This document shows positions 1-6,061 of a DNA stretch of 6,742 nt, in pieces. The stretch covers positions 1 through 6,742 of the forward strand of contig JAAVAF010000060.1 of the NCBI GenBank assembly GCA_014804225.1. Reading direction: 5' to 3'. The stretch's first letter is position 1. Each line of letters opens with the position of its first letter. A program made the translations under genes and the position numbers. The notes beneath the pieces were generated by a model. That model saw only the letters and a list, made by a program, of their open reading frames with translations. It searched no databases and had not been told where the DNA came from. This DNA is from Lachnospiraceae bacterium. Its GTDB lineage: Bacteria; Bacillota; Clostridia; Lachnospirales; Lachnospiraceae.

Positions 1-9
1 ATTTCAACC

Positions 10-25
10 TTTTTTTTTTTTTTTT
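10..25. repeat. T16 homopolymer next to the recombinase stop
   Basis: Sixteen consecutive T residues on the plus strand, which read as A16 just after the TAA stop (28-30) of the recombinase gene on the minus strand. It lies outside the reading frame, so slippage here would not change the protein. On the coding strand it is a run of A, so it is not a U-tract terminator for the recombinase; I see no hairpin beside it. Its exact length is uncertain because homopolymers of this size are error-prone in sequencing. Confidence 0.85.
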
Positions 26-27
26 CT

Positions 28-906
28 TTATCCAAAATCTATTGGTTTATCCTCTTCCTCATGATCTGCCACTTTTCTGTAAAATGTACTTCTGCTGATA
101 TCCCATTCCTTTATTATTGCCTCATGACTGCCTTTACTCTCTATTCCACTGTATTGGTATTTCCCTTTATAAAACTCCTCCCTGTCAAGAATCCTTTTAA
201 CCAACATCACGTTAAACTTTGCACCGTTTCGCCCTTTATATCCTTCTAAATTCATGTAATCCGATATTTTCTGTAATGTCATATCGGGAAATGAATGCCT
301 TAAATTAAATACTCTCTGTACTGCTTTTGCCTCTTCTTCATTTATGATAAACTGTTTAGCCCCTCTCCTGCAACTATAGCCAAACGGTGCGCCGCCCCCT
401 GCATATCCTCCCTCTTTTGCTTTCTGTATACGCCCACGTTTTAGTTTTAAGGCTATCTCCAGCCGTTCATATACATCAAGCAGTTCAAACATTCCATTTA
501 CAAGTACCTCACTTGGATTCTGCGTATATATTGAATAACTTTCCCTGTCAATCGCTTTAATATCAACATGATTCTTTTTCAATTCTCGCTGTATTAATAT
601 TTTTACAAAATCTGACCTCCACAACCTGCTTGTACTCAATACAACTACATACTGTATACTGTTTTCTTTCAATGATGAAAGCATATCAAGAAGCCCTTCC
701 CTGTCTATACTCATTTCGTCCTCATTCGCTTTTGCACCACTAATACCTTCGTCACAAAATATTTTTATTATGTTGTAGTTTTTGGTTTTACAGTAACTTT
801 CAATTTCCTCACGCTGTTCGGCTAATGAATACCCTTGTTTTGCCTGTATTTCCGTACTCACCCTTATGTATCCGTATACATTACTGCTTATACCTTTTAC
901 TTCCAT
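28..906 (-). CDS. Serine recombinase (resolvase/invertase N-domain plus recombinase domain)
   Basis: A 292-residue site-specific DNA recombinase of the serine family, expected to cut and rejoin DNA through a covalent phosphoserine link. The N-terminal resolvase domain (about 10-160) opens with YGYIRVST, where Ser17 is the predicted nucleophile. The SRLWRS segment carries Arg94 and Arg97, equivalent to the conserved active-site arginines. The long helix includes YERLEIALKLKRGR (146-159). A recombinase domain follows (about 170-262), from GGGAPFGY through KRILDREEFYKGKY. The last 30 residues contain IIKEWDISRSTFYRKV (264-279), which resembles the C-terminal helix-turn-helix of Tn3-type resolvases. 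The protein is shorter than the large serine integrases (usually about 450 residues or more) and I see no zinc ribbon or coiled coil. The start at 906 is supported by GGGGAGG upstream. No partner mobile genes or attachment sites are visible, so it may be a solitary element or the edge of one cut by the window. Confidence 0.93.
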   Translation of the reverse strand: MEVKGISSNVYGYIRVSTEIQAKQGYSLAEQREEIESYCKTKNYNIIKIFCDEGISGAKANEDEMSIDREGLLDMLSSLKENSIQYVVVLSTSRLWRSDFVKILIQRELKKNHVDIKAIDRESYSIYTQNPSEVLVNGMFELLDVYERLEIALKLKRGRIQKAKEGGYAGGGAPFGYSCRRGAKQFIINEEEAKAVQRVFNLRHSFPDMTLQKISDYMNLEGYKGRNGAKFNVMLVKRILDREEFYKGKYQYSGIESKGSHEAIIKEWDISRSTFYRKVADHEEEDKPIDFG

Positions 907-1322
907 GTATCGAAACCTCCCCTTATATAAATTTTTTATAACCGTAATTCCAATTCACGTTAAAAATACTGAATCTATATTCTGTAATAAATGATTTCCA
1001 TAAAATAAAATGCCGAATTAAATTCATATACTGTACAATATATAAACTTAATCCAGCATACTGTTTTTTACGAAAGGTATTAAATGCAATTTCATTTTTA
1101 ACATTTTCGGTTAAGTGCACTTTTATATTTTTATCATTTTTATTACCAGATATAAAATCATACCATTTCAAAGCGGTATGGTTTTCATCACCGAATACAA
1201 ACGCATATCAAACAGGGCATCCTTTTTGACACATATTTCATTTAACTCTTTTATTTTTAGATCAGATCTACAGGCACACTTTAACAATATAAATTGGCAA
1301 TTTGGCAATAAATTATGAATAT
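907..1322. other. A/T-rich stretch without a convincing gene
   Basis: About 415 bases upstream of the recombinase. They are strongly A/T-rich and hold only short reading frames on either strand. The longest (82 codons, minus, 923-1171) has no Shine-Dalgarno sequence before its ATG and no recognisable motif. The sequence must contain the recombinase promoter, but I cannot pick a convincing -35/-10 pair. Its composition and the broken gene to its right fit an insertion or deletion scar; that reading is inference. Confidence 0.55.
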
Positions 1323-1360
1323 ACAAAAAAGGCAGAAACAACTTGTCCTGCCCTTTTTGT
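1323..1360. terminator. Bidirectional intrinsic terminator hairpin
   Basis: The arms 1323-1335 (ACAAAAAAGGCAG) and 1348-1360 (CTGCCCTTTTTGT) pair over 13 positions with one mismatch. The enclosed bases can pair further as ACAA with TTGT. A run of T follows the G+C part of the stem on both strands, so it could stop transcription in either direction. No intact gene feeds into it from the left. It may protect the region to its right or be left over from a lost gene. Confidence 0.65.
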
Positions 1361-1398
1361 AACACCAGTATATACTATAATCCTATTACTGTATATGG

Positions 1399-2072
1399 TT
1401 GGTTACTGGTTCTGTATTTTCTTGGCTCCAATTGTATCAAAATCTCCCTATACAGAACTTTTTTAATTCTACTCGAATCTATATACGGAATGGTACCGGA
1501 ACCAGGGATATAACTTTACAATCACCTCTTCCACCGCCTACGACCAAAAATGGATCCACGGCAGAAATATCTACGAAAACGTAAGCCGTATCGTCGACTC
1601 CATCTTTTCAAACTACTTATCACGCCCAGGTGTGCGCCAACCCATATTCACCTCATACTGTGACGGCAACCGTACTACATGCAAAGGACTTTCTCAATGG
1701 GGCAGCAAATATCTTGGTGACCAGGGCTACACGCCGATTGAAATTATACACTATTACTATGGAAGCGATATGTATATCAATTCAACCTCCTATATTTCGG
1801 GCGTTCCTTCATCGTGGCCGGGCTACGATTTGACCATTGGCTCATCCGGTCAAAAAGTACAGCAGATGCAGGAGCAGTTAAACCGCATCGCGCAGAACTA
1901 CCCTGCTCTCCCCAAAATTGCAGCAGACGGTATTTTCGGCAGTGCTACTGCTGATGCGGTCCGTACCTTCCAACGCATCTTTGGACTTCCTGCAAATGGT
2001 ATTGTAGACTACCCGACATGGTATAAAATATCGGAAATATTCGTGGGCGTCAGCCGTATTGCGGAGCCGTAA
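1399..2072 (+). pseudogene. SpoIID-like/peptidoglycan-binding protein, 5'-truncated and frameshifted
   Basis: This is the remnant of a two-domain protein I recognise from Clostridia: a SpoIID-like region followed by a PG_binding_1 domain. The intact downstream frame (1482-2072) reads TEWYRNQGYNF, then CDG..TTCKGLSQWGSKYLGDQGY and EIIHYYYG, which resembles the SQxGA and YYxG blocks of SpoIID-type proteins. It continues into a peptidoglycan-binding repeat (about 1839-2035) with DGIFGSATADAVRTFQ. Upstream, a different frame (1441-1482) encodes NLPIQNFFNSTRIY, which aligns without gaps to the helix that normally precedes TEWYR. Joining the two requires removal of one TA from TATATA at 1480-1485. 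The true N-terminus, with a Met start and a beta-rich leader, is absent, and the frame has a stop at 1378. No promoter or ribosome binding site is evident. A GTG at 1632 could start a 146-residue fragment but lacks a clear ribosome binding site. It ends 8 bases before the convergent yigZ stop. The left edge given is nominal. Confidence 0.82.
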
Positions 2073-2080
2073 CTGCTTTC

Positions 2081-2722
2081 CTATTCCATATAGTAAAGCC
2101 TCTCTACTTCCTCTAAAACGGCACGCGCGCTTGTCGCCTCTATAATTTCTTTACACAGACGGTCATACTCCTCAATCGGAGAGATGACCGTCATTTCCAC
2201 GTCCGCAGCATACGTGCTATCTGTAACCCCGATATTTTTACTAGCAAGCAAATACTGTATCTTTCCAACACCATTATAATCCGTCGTTATTTTCAGTTTC
2301 ACGCCAAAATGCTGCCGTGCTGTTTCACACAGTGCAAGCGCTTCCTTTACAACGCCCGAGTAAGCTCTGACTAACCCTCCCGTGCCCAGAAGTGTCCCGC
2401 CAAAATATCTGGTAACGACCACCGCAATATTTCTGATCCCACTTCCTAAAAGCACCTCTAGCATCGGACGTCCCGCTGTCCCGCTCGGCTCTCCGTCATC
2501 GCTGCTTCTTGTAAGCTCTGCTTTACTTCCGATTACAAATGCCGAACAGTTATGCCGTGCGTCATAATATTTCTTTTTCATCTCATCGATAAACGCTGCT
2601 GCCTCTTCCTCGCTTGCAACAGGACGGATTGTCGCAATAAATCGTGATTTTTTCTCCACAATCTCCGCTTCCGCGCCCTTTACAAGCAGCAAAAAGTCAT
2701 CATATTCCATTTTTTCTGCCAT
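2081..2722 (-). CDS. yigZ: YigZ/IMPACT family protein (UPF0029 plus DUF1949)
   Basis: A 213-residue cytoplasmic protein of the YigZ family, related to eukaryotic IMPACT/YIH1. Its biochemical role in bacteria is not settled; an RNA or translation-linked function is usually proposed. The N-terminal UPF0029 domain shows EKKSRFIA, DARHNCSAFVIG, SSDDGEPSGTAGRPMLEVL and VVVTRYFGGTLLGTGGLVRAY, the family's signature blocks in the expected order. A ferredoxin-fold DUF1949 domain follows from about residue 130 to 190. Length is normal for the family. Two ATGs compete. The one at 2728 would sit only two bases from the AGGAG, whereas the one at 2722 has eight-base spacing, so I chose 2722 (protein starts MAEKMEYDDF). 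The upstream side holds the hairpin repeat array; a TATAAT lies inside one stem on this strand (2878-2883), but its -35 is poor. The gene converges with the wall-binding pseudogene and diverges from the penicillin-binding protein. Confidence 0.95.
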   Translation of the reverse strand: MAEKMEYDDFLLLVKGAEAEIVEKKSRFIATIRPVASEEEAAAFIDEMKKKYYDARHNCSAFVIGSKAELTRSSDDGEPSGTAGRPMLEVLLGSGIRNIAVVVTRYFGGTLLGTGGLVRAYSGVVKEALALCETARQHFGVKLKITTDYNGVGKIQYLLASKNIGVTDSTYAADVEMTVISPIEEYDRLCKEIIEATSARAVLEEVERLYYME

Positions 2723-2760
2723 TCCCATTTCTCCTATATATAAGTAAGATGCTTCGATTC

Positions 2761-2888
2761 ATTATGGTAAATTCATGCCCATTCGGGCGGGTATAATGTC
2801 TATTGACATTATACCATAATTGCTTCGCAATTACGGTATTTTTATGCCCATTCGGGCGTAGTATAATGTCTATCGACATTATACCATA
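2761..2888. repeat. Tandem hairpin-rich intergenic repeat (two units, period 69)
   Basis: Two related units start at 2761 and 2830. Each begins ATTAYGGTA, then has a small GCCC-ATTC-GGGC hairpin (2777-2788 and 2846-2857), then a long hairpin GTATAATGTC-TATY-GACATTATAC (2791-2814 and 2861-2884; the first extends one pair to 11 bp), then CCATA. A third hairpin (2812-2838) has arms of 12 with one mismatch around a TTC loop and bridges the units. In unit 1 the 9-base ends ATTATGGTA (2761-2769) and TACCATAAT (2812-2820) are perfect inverted repeats, so it could be drawn as a 60-base mini-element. None of the hairpins is followed by a T tract, so they do not look like ordinary terminators. Perfect TATAAT hexamers fall in the stems on both strands. 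REP-like or MITE-like origin is inferred. Confidence 0.8.
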
Positions 2889-2933
2889 TACCTGTATAAA
2901 AAGTAAGTCATAGGGCTATAATGAAAAAAAACC

Positions 2934-2962
2934 TTTATTTCAATACCAAAATTTGTTATAAT
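2934..2962 (+). promoter_or_regulatory. Extended -10 promoter for the penicillin-binding protein gene
   Basis: TGTTATAAT at 2954-2962 matches an extended -10 element (TG-N-TATAAT). The -35 at 17-base spacing, TTTATT (2934-2939), is weak, which is tolerated in extended -10 promoters. Transcription would start near 2969, giving a leader of about 88 bases. A second TATAAT at 2917-2922 lacks a recognisable -35. Confidence 0.6.
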
Positions 2963-3011
2963 GAATAGAATCTATGGTATACGGATTTTTCAAAATTTCG
3001 TACACACCGCT

Positions 3012-3029
3012 TAATGCGATATCGCATTA
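3012..3029. promoter_or_regulatory. 18-bp perfect palindrome in the PBP leader (candidate operator)
   Basis: TAATGCGAT followed directly by ATCGCATTA is a perfect 9+9 palindrome with no spacer. It sits between the predicted promoter and the ribosome binding site, 15 bases before the GGAGG. A spacer-free dyad in this place could be a binding site for a dimeric regulator, or an RNA hairpin with a small loop in the 5' leader. An imperfect dyad just upstream (2977-3005) could add to leader structure. No regulator gene is present in the window. Confidence 0.5.
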
Positions 3030-3044
3030 TAGGATTATATATTC

Positions 3045-3052
3045 GGAGGTGA
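3045..3052 (+). promoter_or_regulatory. Ribosome binding site that fixes the PBP start
   Basis: GGAGGTGA is a near-perfect Shine-Dalgarno sequence. Its GGAGG lies seven bases before the ATG at 3057. The adjacent TTG at 3054 is in frame but is a rarer start codon and less well spaced, so the ATG is preferred. Confidence 0.85.
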
Positions 3053-3056
3053 CTTG

Positions 3057-5723
3057 ATGAATTACGGAAAAAAAGGAATTTCCAAAATCCAGAAATCCCT
3101 GACTTCAAAAAAAATAAAACTGAAAAAAATGGTTGTTGTCACAGCCTTAAAGCTTATACTGGTTGCCATGCTCTCCATGGCAGTTGTCGGTATTTGTTTG
3201 GGACTTGGCATGTTCAAGGGAATTCTCTCATCCGTGCCCGACATTGACCCTGCATCGGTTCTGCCAACGGGCTATGCTACTGTTGTCTACGATGCCAAGG
3301 GTAATGAAGTCACGAAACTTGTTGCTGCAAATTCGAACAGAAGTTACGAGGATATGACCAAAATTCCACAGGACCTTGCCGATGCATTCGTCGCAATCGA
3401 GGACGAGCGTTTCTATACGCACAACGGCATTGACTTAAAGGGTATCATGCGTGCCGGCTTTGAATTTGTACGGTCAAAAGGTAATTCCGCCCAAGGTGCG
3501 TCCACCATTACGCAGCAGCTGATCAAAAACAACGTATTTGATAACTGGGAAAATGAAAACACAATCCAAAAAATCAGGCGAAAAATACAAGAACAGTATC
3601 TTGCGATGGAGCTTGAAAAGAAAATGTCCAAGGAAAAAATTCTTGAGATTTACATGAATACAATCAATCTTGGTCAGAATACACTTGGCGTAAAATCCGC
3701 ATCATTACGGTATTTCAACAAGCAGCCTTATCAGCTTACGCTCTCCGAGTGTGCCGTAATTGCTGCAATTACACAAAATCCTTCAAAATACAACCCCATT
3801 ACGCACCCCGACAAAAATGTCGAAAGACGCCAAAGCGTGTTGAAGAAGATGAAAGATCAGGGTTATATTTCAGAGGATGAATATGACGAGGCAGTTGCCG
3901 ATGATGTGTATAGTCGAATTGCTGCCGTAAACGAGGAAAGTGAAGCAAATTCAGTCTATACATATTTTGTGGACGAAGTGACGGAACAGGTTTTAACTGA
4001 CCTTATGGAAATCAAAGGCTTCAACGAAACACAGGCATACAAACTCCTCTACAGTGGCGGCTTGAGCATTTACACAACACAGGATCCAGACATTCAGGCA
4101 ATCTGCGATGAAGTGTACGAAAACGAGGAAAATTATCCGGAAAATACGAAATGGTACTTAAACTATGTCCTCACGGTTGAAAAAGCAAACGGGGAAATGG
4201 AAAATCACAGCACGGAAATGTTCCGCAGCTATTACAGACAGTTCAATTCCTCTTTCAATCTCCTCTACAATTCACCAGAGGACGCATACGAAGCAATTGA
4301 AAACTATAAGGCAGAGGTCATGTCAAAAGACGACAAAGTGGACGGAGAACGGGTAACGCTCACACCGCAGCCACAGGTTTCCATCACAGTTGAAGATCAA
4401 TCAACTGGATACGTCGTTGCGATGGTCGGCGGACGCGGAGCAAAAACAGCAAGCCGTACTTTAAACCGTGCTTCCAACACAACGCGTCAGCCCGGCTCTA
4501 CGTTCAAAGTAGTTTCCACCTACGCACCGGCCTTAGACAGCGCCGGACTCACGCTTGCGGATGTGCAAAATGATGCTCCATTCAATTACGCAAGCGGACG
4601 CCCCGTTCGAAACTGGTGGGGCAGCTCATACAGAGGTCTTTTAACCCTGCGCTACGGCATCGCACAATCTGCAAACATTGTAGCGGTCAAAACGCTCACA
4701 CAGATTTCACCGCAGCTTGGTTTTGATTATTTGCAAAACTTCGGTTTTTCCACACTCGTTGACAAGCGCGTGGAAAGTGACGGAACTATTGTTTCCGATA
4801 TTGGTCAGCCGCTTGCGCTCGGCGGTATCACAGACGGCGTCACAAACATGGAATTAAACGCCGCCTATGCAGCGATTGCAAATCACGGCACCTATATCAA
4901 GCCGAAGCTGTATACCAAGATTGTCGATCATGATGGTAATGTGCTGATTGACAACACAGTGCCCGAATCGACACAGGTTATTAAAGAATCGACTGCATGG
5001 CTGCTGACAAGCGCGATGGTGGACGTTGTTACTTCCGGTACCGGAGGCTCAGTGAACTTCGGCAACATGGCGATTGCCGGAAAAACAGGTACAACTTCCG
5101 ATTACAAGGACGTATGGTTTTCTGGCTTTACGCCCTACTATACAGCCACCACATGGACTGGCTATGACAACAATGTCAATATGACCTCATCCGGTGAAAA
5201 AAATCTTTCAAAAAAAATGTGGCGAGCTGTCATGTCACAGATACATGAAAACCTTGAATACAAAGCGTTCCCTATGGCAAGCGGCATTGTATCGGCAAGG
5301 GTATGTTCAAAATCCGGCAGACTTCCTATCGCGGGTGTCTGTGACGGCAGCGTCAGTACAGAATACTTTGCGGAAGGCACTGTTCCTACAGGCTATTGCG
5401 ATGTACATTCATTCTCAAATGTATGTTCTTATTCGGGATTGACTGCTACGGAAGAATGCCCGTTTAAAAACGCATCAATCGTAGAAACGATTCCGGCAAG
5501 ACTGCAGGATAATTATCTTGCAAGTGCGCTAACTACTGAAGAAGCAGATCCCGATGCCGTTGACGCAACGCAAATGTGTCCGCATAACGCCGCCTTCTTC
5601 GCACTGCCAAACTCTCAGGAGCTTTTACAGCAGCAAATCCTTGAGATGCAGCTAAGGGCAAATCCGGCTGCCGCGGCTGCACAGGAAGCAGCTGCACCGT
5701 TGCCTGCATCTGATACGGATTAA
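3057..5723 (+). CDS. Class A penicillin-binding protein (GT51 transglycosylase / transpeptidase)
   Basis: A bifunctional peptidoglycan synthase of 888 residues that polymerises glycan strands from lipid II and cross-links their peptides outside the membrane. A Lys-rich cytoplasmic N-terminus precedes one membrane helix (about 25-52). The GT51 domain carries EDERFYTHNG with catalytic Glu115, QGASTITQQ (from 146), a second conserved Glu179 in the KIQEQY block, and KILEIYMNTINLGQ. The transpeptidase domain has STFK with nucleophile Ser481, SAN (538-540) and KTGT (676-679), so both active sites look intact. About 100 residues between the domains include a charged stretch (VEKANGEMENHSTEMF). The C-terminal region has six cysteines (750, 762, 781, 790, 801, 841), then a Gln/Ala-rich tail. 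It has its own promoter, leader palindrome and terminator, so it is probably monocistronic. The gene corresponds to ponA/PBP1a-type proteins, but I do not assign a specific symbol. Confidence 0.97.
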   Translation: MNYGKKGISKIQKSLTSKKIKLKKMVVVTALKLILVAMLSMAVVGICLGLGMFKGILSSVPDIDPASVLPTGYATVVYDAKGNEVTKLVAANSNRSYEDMTKIPQDLADAFVAIEDERFYTHNGIDLKGIMRAGFEFVRSKGNSAQGASTITQQLIKNNVFDNWENENTIQKIRRKIQEQYLAMELEKKMSKEKILEIYMNTINLGQNTLGVKSASLRYFNKQPYQLTLSECAVIAAITQNPSKYNPITHPDKNVERRQSVLKKMKDQGYISEDEYDEAVADDVYSRIAAVNEESEANSVYTYFVDEVTEQVLTDLMEIKGFNETQAYKLLYSGGLSIYTTQDPDIQAICDEVYENEENYPENTKWYLNYVLTVEKANGEMENHSTEMFRSYYRQFNSSFNLLYNSPEDAYEAIENYKAEVMSKDDKVDGERVTLTPQPQVSITVEDQSTGYVVAMVGGRGAKTASRTLNRASNTTRQPGSTFKVVSTYAPALDSAGLTLADVQNDAPFNYASGRPVRNWWGSSYRGLLTLRYGIAQSANIVAVKTLTQISPQLGFDYLQNFGFSTLVDKRVESDGTIVSDIGQPLALGGITDGVTNMELNAAYAAIANHGTYIKPKLYTKIVDHDGNVLIDNTVPESTQVIKESTAWLLTSAMVDVVTSGTGGSVNFGNMAIAGKTGTTSDYKDVWFSGFTPYYTATTWTGYDNNVNMTSSGEKNLSKKMWRAVMSQIHENLEYKAFPMASGIVSARVCSKSGRLPIAGVCDGSVSTEYFAEGTVPTGYCDVHSFSNVCSYSGLTATEECPFKNASIVETIPARLQDNYLASALTTEEADPDAVDATQMCPHNAAFFALPNSQELLQQQILEMQLRANPAAAAAQEAAAPLPASDTD

Positions 5724-5754
5724 AAAATGCAATACGAAATGCAACACAAAAAAG

Positions 5755-5784
5755 AAAAAGCCTAGAAAAATCTAGGCTTTTTTT
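5755..5784. terminator. Bidirectional terminator between the PBP gene and tRNA-Thr
   Basis: AAAAAGCCTAGA (5755-5766), an AAAA loop and TCTAGGCTTTTT (5771-5782) form a perfect 12-bp stem. A T run follows on the plus strand, ending the PBP transcript about 32 bases after its stop. On the minus strand the hairpin is followed by CTTTTTT, and the tRNA 3' end lies two bases away, so it also terminates the tRNA. Confidence 0.92.
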
Positions 5785-5785
5785 A

Positions 5786-5858
5786 AGCTGATGACGGGAC
5801 TCGGACCCGTGACCTCCTCACTACCAATGAGGTGCGCTACCACCTGTGCCACATCAGC
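5786..5858 (-). tRNA. tRNA-Thr (anticodon GGT)
   Basis: A full cloverleaf on the minus strand: acceptor stem GCTGATG/CATCAGC, an anticodon arm CCTCA-TTGGTAG-TGAGG with anticodon GGT at 5823-5825, a T stem ACGGG/CCCGT and discriminator T. It should read ACC and ACU threonine codons. CCA is not encoded. Two departures from the usual form are visible: the T loop reads TCCGAGT, so position 55 is C in place of the nearly universal T, and the D stem GCAC/GCGC has an A12-C23 mismatch. It has a good promoter and shares a terminator with the PBP gene, so it looks expressed. Confidence 0.93.
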
Positions 5859-5894
5859 TGATTGCAAACAGCAAAGCTGTCGTCACCGAATATT

Positions 5895-5923
5895 ATTTTA
5901 TCAAAAATCTGCTGTCTTGTCAA
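5895..5923 (-). promoter_or_regulatory. Promoter for tRNA-Thr
   Basis: On the minus strand TTGACA (5918-5923), a 17-base spacer and TAAAAT (5895-5900) make a near-consensus housekeeping promoter. It gives a leader of roughly 30 bases before the tRNA 5' end, containing a small ACAGC/GCTGT hairpin (5868-5880). Confidence 0.82.
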
Positions 5924-5978
5924 CAAAGATGTCTTTTTTTGCAATTTTATTACAATATTATTAATATCGCGCAATTTC

Positions 5979-6007
5979 TTGCCAATTCGCTCTTCATACG
6001 CTATACT
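5979..6007 (+). promoter_or_regulatory. Promoter for the SH3b membrane protein gene
   Basis: TTGCCA (5979-5984), a 17-base spacer and TATACT (6002-6007) form a good vegetative promoter. A second TATACT lies at 6014-6019 and could serve as an alternative -10. The stretch between this and the tRNA promoter has no gene. Confidence 0.72.
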
Positions 6008-6061
6008 ATCCATTATACTCGATAATCTAATGAATACAAAATAAATTACCGGAGGCGCAAT

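Noticed and set aside
923..1171. 82-codon minus-strand reading frame upstream of the recombinase
   Set aside because: No Shine-Dalgarno sequence before its ATG, no recognisable motif, and the A/T-rich composition expected of noncoding DNA.
1115..1318. 67-codon plus-strand reading frame ending just before the hairpin terminator
   Set aside because: The position before a terminator was suggestive, but there is no promoter, ribosome binding site or recognisable sequence.
1168..1365. 65-codon minus-strand reading frame
   Set aside because: Its first codons lie inside the terminator hairpin, there is no ribosome binding site, and the product has no recognisable features.
1376..1381. TATAAT as a promoter for the truncated wall-binding gene
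   Set aside because: The matching -35 position falls in the T run of the terminator and has no consensus, and the gene has no start codon to serve.
2761..2888. CRISPR array or riboswitch
   Set aside because: There are only two units, with palindromic content throughout and no unique spacers of constant size; the array is too far from the PBP start and matches no riboswitch core I know.
2878..2906. yigZ promoter TTACTT-17-TATAAT on the minus strand
   Set aside because: The -10 is perfect, but the -35 matches consensus at only two of six positions and the TATAAT is explained by the repeat stem, so I did not list it as a promoter.
5853..5862. ATCAGCTGAT palindrome at the tRNA 5' end as a regulatory site
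   Set aside because: Most of it is the tRNA acceptor sequence itself, so the symmetry is likely coincidental.
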